From Henriciella litoralis (GTDB lineage Bacteria; Pseudomonadota; Alphaproteobacteria; Caulobacterales; Hyphomonadaceae): a stretch of 64,000 bases of DNA. Positions 34,481 to 43,900 of this stretch are shown here, one piece after another. The notes beneath the pieces were generated by a model. That model was not told where the DNA came from and ran no database searches. It worked only from the letters and a program-made list of their open reading frames with translations. Each line of letters starts with the position of its first letter. The stretch's first letter is position 1. The position numbers and the translations under genes were made by a program. The DNA lies in assembly GCF_002088935.1 (NCBI RefSeq), contig NZ_NCSS01000006.1, forward strand, positions 1,520,407-1,584,406, written 5' to 3'.

Positions 34481-34586
34481 TTCATTCCCCCGAACTGAAC
34501 GCATTTCACAGCGCAGACTATCGGCCAATCCGGCGGGCCTGTTAAGGGGAGATTGGGTCATCATCCTGAAAAGCCGCCATCGCCCC

Positions 34587-35441
34587 ATGTCCGTTACGCT
34601 TCGTCTCTTCGCATTGACCGCGCTCGCCATGACCGCATTTGCGGCCAATTCGGTGCTGGCGCGTCTCGCCATGGCGACCGGGGAGGCCGGGCCATGGACA
34701 TTTACAGCGCTGCGTATTCTCTCCGGCGCGCTGGTGCTGGTTTTGCTGGCGGGGCCGCGTCAGGCGATTGGGCATGGCAGCTGGCTCTCGGCGCTCGCCC
34801 TGCTCGGCTATGCCGGGGCGTTTTCATACGCCTATCTTTCACTTCAGGCCGGGACCGGGGCGCTGATCCTCTTTGCCCTGGTTCAGATCACGATGATCGG
34901 CTGGGGGTATGTGCTGGGCGAGCGGCTAAGGCTCTTGCAATGGGCCGGACTCTTTATGGCTGTGGCAGGTCTTGTCTGGCTTCTTCTGCCAGGCCTTGGC
35001 GCGCCGCCGTTGATCGGCGCGGGCCTGATGGCGCTGTCTGGCATTTCCTGGGGCGTCTATTCGTTGCGCGGGCGCGGGCAGAGCGCGCCGACCGCCAGTA
35101 CGGCCGGGAATTTCGCGCGCGCCGCGATCCTGGCGCTCCCGATCACCCTCGCTGTCTTTTTCATCCACCCTGAAGCCAGCCCGAGCCTCGAAGGAGCCGT
35201 CTACGCCATCATCTCCGGCGCAGTGACGTCAGGCCTTGGCTATGCGATCTGGTACGCCGCTTTGCGGGGCCTAACGGCGAGCCTTGCCGGGATCGCGCAG
35301 CTTACCGTTCCGGCGCTTGCGGCGGCGGGCGGCCTCACCTTCCTCGCCGAACCGCTCACCCTTCGCTTCCTGATGGCCACCACTGCCATTCTGGCAGGCG
35401 TCGCGCTCGCCAGCCTCTCGGCACGGCGACGCAAGGTTTGA
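34587..35441 (+). CDS. EamA/DMT-family transporter
   Basis: 284 residues with about ten TM helices in two EamA halves; key stretches FAANSVLARLAMATGEAGP and the second-half GLGYAIWYAALRGLTASLAG. Probably exports small metabolites such as amino acids; substrate unknown. Runs divergent from lemA; the 106-bp gap should hold both promoters. Confidence 0.85.
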   Translation: MSVTLRLFALTALAMTAFAANSVLARLAMATGEAGPWTFTALRILSGALVLVLLAGPRQAIGHGSWLSALALLGYAGAFSYAYLSLQAGTGALILFALVQITMIGWGYVLGERLRLLQWAGLFMAVAGLVWLLLPGLGAPPLIGAGLMALSGISWGVYSLRGRGQSAPTASTAGNFARAAILALPITLAVFFIHPEASPSLEGAVYAIISGAVTSGLGYAIWYAALRGLTASLAGIAQLTVPALAAAGGLTFLAEPLTLRFLMATTAILAGVALASLSARRRKV

Positions 35442-35500
35442 CTTCGCGGGCCGCGCCCCGCACCAAAGCAACTTGTCTGATTACCTGCAGGAGATACCGC

Positions 35501-37474
35501 ATGATCCGATCCGTTCTTTTGTCCGTCTTTGCAGGGCTCGCAGCACCAGCGGTCTCCATCGCGCTTGCACAAGCGGGCGGCGAGAACGGGCCAGATCTTT
35601 CCATCGAGGCTATTTCACCTGACAGCGAGAGCGTGAATGTCGGTCTTGCCGGGCAGGACCCGGCGAATATCGCGCGCTATCTTCTGGCCAATGGCGCGGG
35701 CACGACCTTCATTTCGCCAGACGGCAAGACGATCGCCTTTTCTTGGGACATCACCGGCAAGCCGCAACTCTGGACGATGCCGAGCGCGGGCGGCCAGCCG
35801 CATCAGCTGACCTTCGGCAATGGCATCACCTTCTTCCGCTGGACGCCTGACAGCACCGCGCTGGTCTATGGCGCGGACAATGACGGCAATGAGCAAGAAT
35901 CCTATTACCGAATCCTCGCAGACGGATCCGAAGAAGCGCTCGTCCTCGCCGCCGTCGAAGGGGGCTTCCGCGAGTTTGGCGACATCAGTGCCGACGGCAA
36001 GACCATCGCCTTTGCCTCCACTGAGCGAAACGGCCTCGACTTCGATATCTATACGGCTGACCTCGCAACCGGCGAAACGACGCGTCTTTATGAAGGCGTT
36101 TTCGGCTTCTCGGCCCATTCGCTCTCGCCCGATGGCAAAAAGCTCATCGTGACCGAAGCCGTCGGCGAAGACTCCGACAATCTCTACCTGCTTGATGTGG
36201 ACACCCGCGAGCTGACGGAGATCGCCAAGCCTGACCCGCGTGCCAATCACACCAATGGCGGCTTCGTCTGGCTACCCGACAGTTCAGGCTTCTACTTTTC
36301 CTCAAATGAGCGTGGTGAGTTTTCAGCCCTGACAGGCTATGGCGTCGCCTCTGGCACAACCGACGTTCTGGAAAAGACATCACATGACGTCGCGGATGTT
36401 CACCTCTGCGGCAAGGAAGGCGAATATCTTGTCTGGACGGAGAATGTCGACGGTTTCGATACGCTGAAGATCGACCGCAATGGCATCTTGCTGGATGTCG
36501 ACACATCAGATCTGCCCGAAGGCGTCTATCAATTGAGCTGCGCAGCGGAGACCAACCAGCTCACCATCCAGGTCAATGGCTGGCGCACCCCCGGCGACAT
36601 CTATCTGATGGATATCGAAACCGGAGAGATGTCGCAGGTCTTCGCTTCCGACTATGCCGGCCTCGACCGCGACCGCCTCGTGCGCCCGCAGAGCATCCGC
36701 ATGACGGCGCGCGACGGCGTAGAGCTGCAAGGCCTGCTCTATCTGCCGGACGCCACCTCAAGATCCGGCACACAAAAGCCGCCTGTCCTGTTTGAGGTTC
36801 ATGGCGGACCGACCGGCCAATCCGTGGCGAACTTCAATCCGGTGATCCAGTATCACCTTGATCGCGGCATTGCCGTCTTCCAACCCAATGTGCGCGGCTC
36901 AACCGGCTTTGGCCGCACCTATACGACGCTTGATGACCAGACAAAGCGCCGCGACAGCGTCCGCGATCTCATCGACATGCTGGAAGCGCTGGAAGAAGGC
37001 GGACAGGTCGACACCAGCCGCGCCGCGGTCTCTGGCCAATCCTATGGCGGCTACATGGTCAACGCCGTTCTCGTGCTCTATCCGGACGCGTTCGACGCCG
37101 GCGTTGCGCGTTATGGCGTCGGCAATTGGGTGACCGCGCTGCAGGTCGCGTCGCCGGCGCTAAAAGCCTCTGACCGTATCGAGTATGGCGATATCCGGGA
37201 GCAGGAATGGATCGACTATTACACCGAGAACTCTCCCGTGGCCCTCGCCGACCAGATCAAGGTTCCGGTGCTCTATTCTCATGGCATTATGGATCCGCGG
37301 ATCGACATCTCAGAGACGGAGATCATGGTCAAAACCCTGCGCGAGAACGGCATTGATGCGCCCTATATCCGTATCCCGGACGAAGGCCATGGCTGGCGCA
37401 AGCTGTCCAACCAGCTGTTCTATTTCCGACGTCAGGCTGACTTCCTGGAAGAGCAACTGAACGCGGCTGATTGA
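35501..37474 (+). CDS. Secreted S9-family prolyl oligopeptidase-like peptidase
   Basis: 657 residues from ATG 35501 with GGAG upstream. Signal peptide ends ALAQ. Residues ~50-390 are beta-propeller repeats (ISPDGKTIAFSWD; ISADGKTIAFAS; LSPDGKKLIVTE). The catalytic alpha/beta hydrolase follows: HGGPTGQS, NVRGSTGFGR, GQSYGGY with Ser514, HGIMDPR and EGHGW. It should cleave small peptides in the periplasm. A second S9 peptidase is at 43901. Confidence 0.9.
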   Translation: MIRSVLLSVFAGLAAPAVSIALAQAGGENGPDLSIEAISPDSESVNVGLAGQDPANIARYLLANGAGTTFISPDGKTIAFSWDITGKPQLWTMPSAGGQPHQLTFGNGITFFRWTPDSTALVYGADNDGNEQESYYRILADGSEEALVLAAVEGGFREFGDISADGKTIAFASTERNGLDFDIYTADLATGETTRLYEGVFGFSAHSLSPDGKKLIVTEAVGEDSDNLYLLDVDTRELTEIAKPDPRANHTNGGFVWLPDSSGFYFSSNERGEFSALTGYGVASGTTDVLEKTSHDVADVHLCGKEGEYLVWTENVDGFDTLKIDRNGILLDVDTSDLPEGVYQLSCAAETNQLTIQVNGWRTPGDIYLMDIETGEMSQVFASDYAGLDRDRLVRPQSIRMTARDGVELQGLLYLPDATSRSGTQKPPVLFEVHGGPTGQSVANFNPVIQYHLDRGIAVFQPNVRGSTGFGRTYTTLDDQTKRRDSVRDLIDMLEALEEGGQVDTSRAAVSGQSYGGYMVNAVLVLYPDAFDAGVARYGVGNWVTALQVASPALKASDRIEYGDIREQEWIDYYTENSPVALADQIKVPVLYSHGIMDPRIDISETEIMVKTLRENGIDAPYIRIPDEGHGWRKLSNQLFYFRRQADFLEEQLNAAD

Positions 37475-37528
37475 ATTGCAGACCAAGCTGATTGACGCGC
37501 CCCTCAATCAGGGCCATTGCCTTCCCGC

Positions 37529-38788
37529 ATGACTGAGGCCCCAGCCACAAAAAAGCACGGAAAGAATGCCTTCCTGTTTGTCATCGTCTGCGTGGCGATC
37601 GACATGCTTGGCTTTGGCATCATCATCCCGGTCCTTCCATCCTTGCTGATGGAGCTCTCAGGGCGAGGGGCCTCTGAAGCTGTTGAGATCGGCGGTCTGA
37701 TCGGGGCGGTGTTTGGCCTGATGAACTTCATCGCCATGCCGTTCCTGGGCAATCTGTCCGACAGGTATGGACGCCGTCCGGTGCTGCTCGCTTCAATCGC
37801 GACCCTCGGCATCGACTTCATGATCATGGGCTTTGCCCATTCGCTCATCCTTCTCTTCATCGGCCGGGCACTTTCAGGCATTTCATCGGCCACCTATTCT
37901 ACCGCCAACGCCTATATCGCCGACACGACAGAGCCAGAGGAACGCGGCAAGGCGTTTGGCATGATCGGCGCCGCCTTTGGCTTTGGCTTCGTCGTCGGAC
38001 CGGTGATTGGCGGATTTCTTGGCGATATACACACCCGCCTGCCCTTCTTCGCCGCTGGCGGCCTTGCCTTCCTGAACTTTCTCTACGGATACTTCGTCCT
38101 GCCGGAGTCGCTTGCGAAGGAAGACCGGCGCCCGTTCGATATCCGCCGCGCCAATCCCTTCGGCGCGTTCAAACACTTCTCGAAGCTGCCCAAAGTGGCC
38201 TGGTTCATTGCGACAATCGGTCTGTTCAGCCTCGCGCATTCGGTCTACCCGTCGACATGGAGCTTCCATGGCGTCATTCGCTATGACTGGAGCGACCGCG
38301 AGATTGGCATATCCCTCGCCTGCGTCGGGGCGGGCTCCGCCATCGTTCAGGCCGCGCTGATCGGCCCGATCATCAAGCGCTTTGGACCGGTGCGCACCGC
38401 CGCTGGGGGCCTCTTTATCAATGTCGTGGCGCTCGTGCTTTACGCCTTCGCTGACCTGCCCTGGATGGTCTATGCGATCATCCCGATTGGCTCTCTGGGG
38501 GGCGTCATGATTCCGGCGATCAACCAGATCACTTCCGGCATTACCTCACGGCGCGAACAGGGCGAGCTTCAGGGCGCGACGGCCAGCCTGCAATCCCTGA
38601 TGTTGATTTTCAGCCCGATCATCATGACGCAAACCCTGCATGCCTTTTCGGCCGATGACGCACCGATCCATTTTCCGGGCGCCGCCTTCATGCTGGCGGC
38701 AATCATCACGGCGCTGGCGGCCATCCCCTTCATCCTTGGCGTGCGCGCAAATCGTGCAAAAGTTTCCGAGCTCACCGCATCTGAATAG
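37529..38788 (+). CDS. TetA-like MFS transporter
   Basis: 419 residues with twelve TM helices. MFS motif A GNLSDRYGRRPVLLAS in loop 2-3 and motif C-like FGFVVGPVIGGFLGD in helix 5 place it with the TCR/Tet drug:H+ antiporters. Resistance to tetracycline cannot be claimed; many chromosomal homologues export other compounds. ATG 37529 chosen over a TTG four codons upstream; a 7-bp hairpin lies just before it (37489-37510). Confidence 0.87.
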   Translation: MTEAPATKKHGKNAFLFVIVCVAIDMLGFGIIIPVLPSLLMELSGRGASEAVEIGGLIGAVFGLMNFIAMPFLGNLSDRYGRRPVLLASIATLGIDFMIMGFAHSLILLFIGRALSGISSATYSTANAYIADTTEPEERGKAFGMIGAAFGFGFVVGPVIGGFLGDIHTRLPFFAAGGLAFLNFLYGYFVLPESLAKEDRRPFDIRRANPFGAFKHFSKLPKVAWFIATIGLFSLAHSVYPSTWSFHGVIRYDWSDREIGISLACVGAGSAIVQAALIGPIIKRFGPVRTAAGGLFINVVALVLYAFADLPWMVYAIIPIGSLGGVMIPAINQITSGITSRREQGELQGATASLQSLMLIFSPIIMTQTLHAFSADDAPIHFPGAAFMLAAIITALAAIPFILGVRANRAKVSELTASE

Positions 38789-38862
38789 GCAAGCTGCGTC
38801 TGCCGGAAATCTCAGGCGCGCAGGACTGGTCGAGCGCCGCAGGCTCGACTAAGGAAACGTGG

Positions 38863-39393
38863 ATGACCGTCATGCGCCCTGCCCTCTTCCTTGACCGCGA
38901 CGGCGTGTTGAACGTCGACAGGGGCTATGTGAGCCGCATTGAGGATTTCGAGTGGATCGAGGGCGCGAAGGAGTGCGTCGCGACCTTCAAGGCACGCGGC
39001 TGGTTTGTCTTCGTCGTCACCAATCAGTCGGGCATTGCGCGCGGGTTCTATACCGAAGAAGACATGGAAAAGCTGCACGCCCATATGGCCGAGGAACTTG
39101 CCGAACACGGCACGGCCATCGACCGCTATTACCACGCCCCCTGGCATGAAGAGGGCGAGATTGCCCGCTATCGAAAGCACAGCATCGACCGCAAGCCGGG
39201 GCCAGGCATGCTGCTGCAGGCGATGGCCGACTTCCCCGTCAATCGCGAGCAGAGCTTCCTGATCGGCGACAAGCAGACAGATATCGAAGCAGCCCACGCA
39301 GCGGGCGTCGGAGCTTTCCTTTTCAAGGGCGGTAATCTCGCGACCTTTGCCGAATGGGCGCTGGCAAGTTTTGAAGACGGGATGCGCGGATGA
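38863..39393 (+). CDS. gmhB: GmhB-like HAD phosphatase (heptose-1,7-bisphosphate 7-phosphatase family)
   Basis: 176 residues. HAD motifs: FLDRDGVLN, VVTNQSGIARGFY, KPGPGM and IGDKQTDIEAA. The sequence matches GmhB, which makes heptose-1-phosphate for LPS. The loop APWHEEGEIARYRKHSIDRK lacks the Cys residues of the usual GmhB zinc site, so this is a zinc-less variant or a paralogue with another substrate. Stop overlaps the GNAT start by 4 bp. Confidence 0.85.
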   Translation: MTVMRPALFLDRDGVLNVDRGYVSRIEDFEWIEGAKECVATFKARGWFVFVVTNQSGIARGFYTEEDMEKLHAHMAEELAEHGTAIDRYYHAPWHEEGEIARYRKHSIDRKPGPGMLLQAMADFPVNREQSFLIGDKQTDIEAAHAAGVGAFLFKGGNLATFAEWALASFEDGMRG

Positions 39394-39830
39394 GTGTGGA
39401 TGTACGGCCTTTAACGGCCAACGACGAGCAAGCTTGGCGTTCGCTCTGGCGCGGCTATCTCGACTTCTACGAAACCACGGTTTCTGAGGACGTGTATGCA
39501 GCGACCTTTCGGCGTCTGACTGATCCCGATACTGCTGACATGGCCGCACTTGTCGCCGAACAGGATGGCAAGGTCTGCGGCCTGGTCCATTACATCTTCC
39601 ACCGCCATTGCTGGCGGGTCGAGGATGTCTGCTATCTTCAGGACCTGTTTGTGTCGCCTGATGTTCGCGGCGGCGGGGTTGGCCGCGCCCTCATACAGGC
39701 GGTCTATGACGCAGCGGACGCAAACGGCACGCCGTCGGTCTACTGGGCGACGCAGGAGTTCAACTATCGCGGGCGCATGCTCTATGATCAGGTCGCCACG
39801 CGGACACCGTTCATAAAGTACCAGCGCTGA
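39390..39830 (+). CDS. GNAT-family N-acetyltransferase
   Basis: 146 residues: VRPLTANDEQAWRSLWRGYL at the start, strand CYLQDLFVSPDVRGGGVGRALI with the acetyl-CoA loop at ~88-98, and YWATQEFNYRGRMLYDQVA. Translationally coupled to the gmhB-like gene (ATGA) and 12 bp ahead of the racemase gene. Substrate unknown. Confidence 0.87.
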   Translation: MSVDVRPLTANDEQAWRSLWRGYLDFYETTVSEDVYAATFRRLTDPDTADMAALVAEQDGKVCGLVHYIFHRHCWRVEDVCYLQDLFVSPDVRGGGVGRALIQAVYDAADANGTPSVYWATQEFNYRGRMLYDQVATRTPFIKYQR

Positions 39831-39842
39831 AAGCGGCCCGGC

Positions 39843-40544
39843 ATGAAACGTATCGGCATTATCGGCGGCATGAGCCCTGAAAGCACGGTGATCTATTATC
39901 GCCAGCTCAATGACGGCACGCGGCGCGCCTTAGGGCCGCTTGCGACAGCCGACTGCCTGATCGCCTCCCTGAATTTCGGCGAGATACAGGCCCTCCAGAA
40001 GGCCGGCGACTGGACGCGTGCGGGCGAGGTGCTTGCCGATGCCGCAAGCCGGCTTGAAGGGGCTGGCGCCGAGCTCATCATGCTGGCGACCAACACCATG
40101 CACAAATGCGCTGACGCAATCGAAGCGGCTGTGTCGGTGCCATTCCTGCACATTGCGGATGCAACCGGGCGGCGTCTGCAGGCGGATGGCCGAACGGCGC
40201 CGCTTCTCCTCGGTACGGCGTACACAATGGAGCAGGACTTCTACAAAAAGCGCCTTCTGGGCGCTTGCGGCATAGAAGTCATCGTTCCAGACGCCGAAGA
40301 CCGGGCCTGTATCCACGCCATCATCTTCGACGAACTCGTCAACGGCATCGTGACCGAGGAAAGCCGCGAGGCCTATCTCGATGTGGTCTCACGCTATTCA
40401 GACCGAGGAGCTGACAGCGTCATCCTTGGCTGCACGGAAATCGGCATGCTGCTGGACAGCGGCAATTGCCCGCTGCCGGTGTTCGACACCGCCCTCATTC
40501 ACTGCGATGTCGCCCTGGACCTCGCGGCCCTCAAAGAGGCTTGA
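39843..40544 (+). CDS. Aspartate/glutamate racemase family protein
   Basis: 233 residues. IGIIGGMSPESTVIYYRQLN start, LATNTMHKCA at ~82-91, and ILGCTEIGMLL near 198. The first acid/base position is Thr (TNTMHK) rather than Cys, while the second Cys is kept; that matches the YgeA-like Asp/Glu racemases that prefer L-substrates. It may supply D-amino acids for the envelope. Its stop overlaps the convergent EVE gene by 14 bp. Confidence 0.87.
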   Translation: MKRIGIIGGMSPESTVIYYRQLNDGTRRALGPLATADCLIASLNFGEIQALQKAGDWTRAGEVLADAASRLEGAGAELIMLATNTMHKCADAIEAAVSVPFLHIADATGRRLQADGRTAPLLLGTAYTMEQDFYKKRLLGACGIEVIVPDAEDRACIHAIIFDELVNGIVTEESREAYLDVVSRYSDRGADSVILGCTEIGMLLDSGNCPLPVFDTALIHCDVALDLAALKEA

Positions 40545-40968
40545 GCGTTTTCCCGTTGAGGCCGCCCATCCGGCAGACCTCCATCCACTCGTCTTCTTTC
40601 ACCGGCTGAACCGACAGTCTGAAGCTCGTGACAAGCGCCATATCTTCCAGCGCCTCATTTGCCTTCACCGCTTTTAGCGTCACCGGCTTAGGCATGTCGC
40701 AGACGGCCTTGATGTCGACGCAGTCCCAGCGCTCATCATCAGTAGTCTTGTCCTGCGCGCTTTCGGCGCAAATCTCGACGATGCCGACAACTTCGAGGCC
40801 TTTATTGGAGTGGTAGAAGAAGCCTTTATCGCCGACCTTCATGTCCCGCATGAAGTTGCGCGCCTGATAGTTGCGCACGCCGGTCCACTGGGTGCCCTTT
40901 TCGCCGGCTTCAGTCTGGTCGTCCCAGCCCCACTTGAACGGTTCGGACTTGAATAGCCAGTATGCCAT
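40531..40968 (-). CDS. EVE-domain protein
   Basis: 145 residues covering one EVE domain: AYWLFKSEPFKWGWDDQ start, QWTGVRNYQARNFMRDMKVG, FFYHSNKGLEVVGIVEI and the aromatic pocket. EVE proteins are PUA-like and can bind modified bases in RNA or DNA. This is the common stand-alone form; no partner enzyme is adjacent. Confidence 0.92.
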   Translation of the reverse strand: MAYWLFKSEPFKWGWDDQTEAGEKGTQWTGVRNYQARNFMRDMKVGDKGFFYHSNKGLEVVGIVEICAESAQDKTTDDERWDCVDIKAVCDMPKPVTLKAVKANEALEDMALVTSFRLSVQPVKEDEWMEVCRMGGLNGKTLKPL

Positions 40969-41050
40969 TACGGCCTCCTCTCAATCTCATTCGAGAGGTG
41001 ACATAGGGCGGTTTGCCGTGATTGCGAAAGGGGCGCGCGTGCGATTGCGA

Positions 41051-41554
41051 TCAAACGCCGTCCGGGGCGTCGCCCCCGTCTGTTTCCTTCAGCCGTCCGC
41101 GCGCAGACTTGCGCCGGCCTTCCGCCGCGACGGGGGTGCCCGCATTTGCGAGCCCGGTGAGCGGCACGCCGTTGTAAACCGCCTCATAGGCTCCGGCCTT
41201 CACCAGATAGGTTTCGTGCCAGATGCCAACATCGCCGCTCGTCCCAACCTTGTTGTTGAAGGCCTTCCAGGCAGGAAGGTGCTCGGCCGTGCGGTCGGTG
41301 GCATAGGCGTGCAATTGCTCGAAGCTTCGCCAGTACTGGATCACCATCGTCCCCGGAAAGCCGAAGACGGTGCGGGCGTGGAGCAGCCCGAGCTCAGGCT
41401 GTTTGGCAAGTTCGATCAGCATGCGCGGCATGGCCATCATGACCGGCCACCATTTCCAGACTTTCCAGGCCCGGTTGACCCGCATCCCGATCAGAAAGAC
41501 GACAAAGTCGCCCTCGATCTCTACGGTCATCCGCTTGTCGATCCGCTTTGCCAT
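41051..41554 (-). CDS. DUF4188 (monooxygenase-like) protein
   Basis: 167 residues. VFLIGMRVNRAWKVWKWWPV, MPRMLIELAKQPELG, TMVIQYWRSFEQLHAYA and GIWHETYLVKAGAYEAVYNG match DUF4188, a dimeric alpha+beta barrel family near antibiotic-biosynthesis monooxygenases. Last gene of an apparent four-gene unit reading 43714 to 41051, 26 bp after the DUF3445 stop. Confidence 0.85.
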   Translation of the reverse strand: MAKRIDKRMTVEIEGDFVVFLIGMRVNRAWKVWKWWPVMMAMPRMLIELAKQPELGLLHARTVFGFPGTMVIQYWRSFEQLHAYATDRTAEHLPAWKAFNNKVGTSGDVGIWHETYLVKAGAYEAVYNGVPLTGLANAGTPVAAEGRRKSARGRLKETDGGDAPDGV

Positions 41555-41580
41555 CCCCTACGCCCTCCCTTGTTGTGATT

Positions 41581-42393
41581 TCAGCCTGTAGCTGCCGATT
41601 GCAGGCAGGCCTCCCGGACAAGATGTTCCAGATCATCCCAGCCCTTATAGGCGCGCAGGGCCCGGTCGGTCCCGATCCACGCATCCTCGAAGGCCTCTCT
41701 GAGGTCATCGTCGCGCAGGATCGGCAGCAGCGGATCAAGGCAGACACGGATGGTGAAACAGACCGCCCCGGTTTCAGGCAGCTTACGGATCGTCTGGCGT
41801 TCGACACGCAGGTGCAAATCCTCTGGATCGGCACCGGATGCGTCCGGGCGCACTGGCGTATAGCGGGCATTGCCAGCCTGGACGGTCCAGTTGAACCGCT
41901 CCAGCACTTTACCCTCGCCAAGCCCGTCAAATATACGATTTATACGCCGCGCTAACTGCGGGTCACCGCCTGGGACAGGCCCATGTAGCCCGCCCAGCGT
42001 CAGACCGATTTGCTCTGACAATCGCCAATAAGTCGGCGCAGCCACGGCACCGGCCTCCAGCACCCATTCGCCATCTTCATCGCGTTCCAGCAGGCAGAGA
42101 TCGTCCGACACCAGGGCCGCGGCCATGGCGAGCGGGTTTGTCCAGTCCTCGCAGGTGCGCAGGCCTGAGGCTTCGCCCACCATCGCAAGAAGCTCAAAGG
42201 CGGCGCGGCCATCAATATCGCCGAGGACGGTATCATCCGGCTGATTTTCCATCAGGATTTGTTTGGCGAGCAGCCATTCATCCGCTTCGCTATCCGGCAT
42301 CAGCCACTGGCGTTCTGCAATCGGCCTCAGACCGGGGGCAACTCTGGGAGGCCCCAGCAGGAACGGCAGATACGGCGGCTGTCTATGAGGCAC
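41581..42393 (-). CDS. DUF3445 protein, heme-dependent oxidative N-demethylase-like
   Basis: 270 residues. PYLPFLLGPPRVAPGLRPI, the ISACWLL-like block read here as DDLCLLERDEDGEW, GGLHGPVPGGDPQLARRI and VLERFNWTVQAG are DUF3445 landmarks. A characterised member is a heme-dependent oxidative N-demethylase with a PAS-like fold. Start overlaps the methyltransferase stop by 11 bp. A methyltransferase next to a demethylase-like enzyme suggests turnover of a methylated amine; this is inference. Confidence 0.75.
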   Translation of the reverse strand: MPHRQPPYLPFLLGPPRVAPGLRPIAERQWLMPDSEADEWLLAKQILMENQPDDTVLGDIDGRAAFELLAMVGEASGLRTCEDWTNPLAMAAALVSDDLCLLERDEDGEWVLEAGAVAAPTYWRLSEQIGLTLGGLHGPVPGGDPQLARRINRIFDGLGEGKVLERFNWTVQAGNARYTPVRPDASGADPEDLHLRVERQTIRKLPETGAVCFTIRVCLDPLLPILRDDDLREAFEDAWIGTDRALRAYKGWDDLEHLVREACLQSAATG

Positions 42394-43009
42394 GGGCCGA
42401 TCCCCAGCTCACAAAGCCTGCGAAGCGTGGCGTGTTGGGAAGATACATGGTCTGCGTATCGTCTAGCGTGAAGCCTGCTTCGCGCAGCATCGCTTCGGTA
42501 TCGCGGGTCAGATGACACCCACCGACAAGCGGCTTCCAGACCGGTTCGATCCGCTTTTGCCACTTCGTCACATCCTCATCGGGGGCAAGGCCATGTTCAG
42601 AGAAAAGAATAATCCCGCCGGGCTTTAGCACGCGGCGGATTTCCGACAGCGTCGCCTGCCAGTCGGGGATCGTGCACAGCACGAAGGTCAGCACGACGGT
42701 ATCGATGGAATTGTCTTCCAGCGGCACGGCTTCGGCGCCCGCCTTGATGATCTCGATACGATCTGCCCAGCCCAGCATGGAGGCTGCCTTGCGGGCCCGC
42801 TTGATCATGCCGGATGAAGGTTCCAGCGCGTACAGTCGCTCGACCTTCGACTGGTCATAATAACCAAAATTCGTGCCCGCCCCGCAGCCGACTTCCAGAA
42901 TAGAGCCTGCCGCCTGAGGCACGACCTTGGCACGCTGTTTCATGATGGGCTTCGTGGCGCACGCGCAGGAGACGAGCGGCGGCACAACATATTTTCCCCA
43001 CAGGCCCAT
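42383..43009 (-). CDS. Class I SAM-dependent methyltransferase
   Basis: 208 residues. SAM-binding motif I ILEVGCGAGTNFGYY (residues ~37-51), acidic loop YALEPSSGM, motif II DTVVLTFVLCTIPD and post-motif RRVLKPGGIILFSEHG. Similar to phospholipid N-methyltransferases and UbiE-like enzymes, but the substrate is open. It is the second gene of the DUF4188/DUF3445 unit. Confidence 0.85.
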   Translation of the reverse strand: MGLWGKYVVPPLVSCACATKPIMKQRAKVVPQAAGSILEVGCGAGTNFGYYDQSKVERLYALEPSSGMIKRARKAASMLGWADRIEIIKAGAEAVPLEDNSIDTVVLTFVLCTIPDWQATLSEIRRVLKPGGIILFSEHGLAPDEDVTKWQKRIEPVWKPLVGGCHLTRDTEAMLREAGFTLDDTQTMYLPNTPRFAGFVSWGSARAS

Positions 43010-43012
43010 CTT

Positions 43013-43714
43013 TCAATCTCCCGGTTGCATGAGCCGCTTGGTGGCCGGATTGGCTGGATCCAGAGTCAAACCAGTTTGAGTCAGCACTACTTTGTAAGAC
43101 AAGCCGTCGCCCATTGGCGCGTACACTGCCGACCCAAATTGCTTGCCGTTCACGCCAAGTCGATCACCCTGCTCCTTGGCAAGTGCATAGACATCTAGTC
43201 CCGGATTTTCCGACAAAGCGAGCCCATTGCTGGTCGCGCTGGTGACAGACCCGGTCGTGTAACGCTGATTGTTTCGCCCCTCGACATATTCCAGGCGATA
43301 GACGCTGTCATAGCCGAGCATGTTGGCCATCGGCTCAAACGTGATGACCTGTGCGCCCATGGAAAATTCGTCGCCCCGCAGGACGCAGGGCTGGTCCACC
43401 TCACCCGGCACGAAGCAGTTGATATCGTCGCCCTCAGGCACGGCAATGGTGACGGCATAGGCATCCTCTTCGCCATCAACCGCCGCAAATGAGATCTCAG
43501 CAACCGGCTGCTCATAGGTGAGGCGCTTATAGGTCTGCAGGTTGAGGCCCGCGAAGGTGCCAATACCCGCAAGACCGAGAAAGCCGATCCCGAACAGGAA
43601 GCGGAGCCCGCCTGTCATCAGGTTCAGCTTCATCAACCGGCCCATTCCGGCAAAAGTGAGCAACAGCCCGACAATGCCGGCAGCGCCTGGAATGATCCAC
43701 CACAACAGATCCAT
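43013..43714 (-). CDS. Membrane-anchored hypothetical protein
   Basis: 233 residues from ATG 43714 with GGAG 7 nt upstream. Two N-terminal TM helices (LLWWIIPGAAGIVGLLLTF; LRFLFGIGFLGLAGIGTFAG) then a soluble beta-rich domain with two Cys (INCFVPGEVDQPCVLRG). No family recognised. First gene of the unit leading to the methyltransferase, 3 bp upstream of it. Confidence 0.7.
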   Translation of the reverse strand: MDLLWWIIPGAAGIVGLLLTFAGMGRLMKLNLMTGGLRFLFGIGFLGLAGIGTFAGLNLQTYKRLTYEQPVAEISFAAVDGEEDAYAVTIAVPEGDDINCFVPGEVDQPCVLRGDEFSMGAQVITFEPMANMLGYDSVYRLEYVEGRNNQRYTTGSVTSATSNGLALSENPGLDVYALAKEQGDRLGVNGKQFGSAVYAPMGDGLSYKVVLTQTGLTLDPANPATKRLMQPGD

Positions 43715-43900
43715 GCCGTATCTCCATCCCATCGCAGGGCTGCGACCCTGCTGTGTGGAACGAGTCTTAACTCACAGTGCCCGATTGCCAAACTGCTGAT
43801 TGTGATACGGCCTGCTATCTCGCCAATCAGGTGCATTCACTTTGCAGCCCGGCGTGCTAGCTTGACCGGGAAATGCCCAATAAGGGGAGGCACACGATCC

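Noticed and set aside
37489-37510. TGATTGA/TCAATCA hairpin before the MFS gene as a terminator
   Set aside because: No T-run follows and it lies too near the next start; kept only as a remark.
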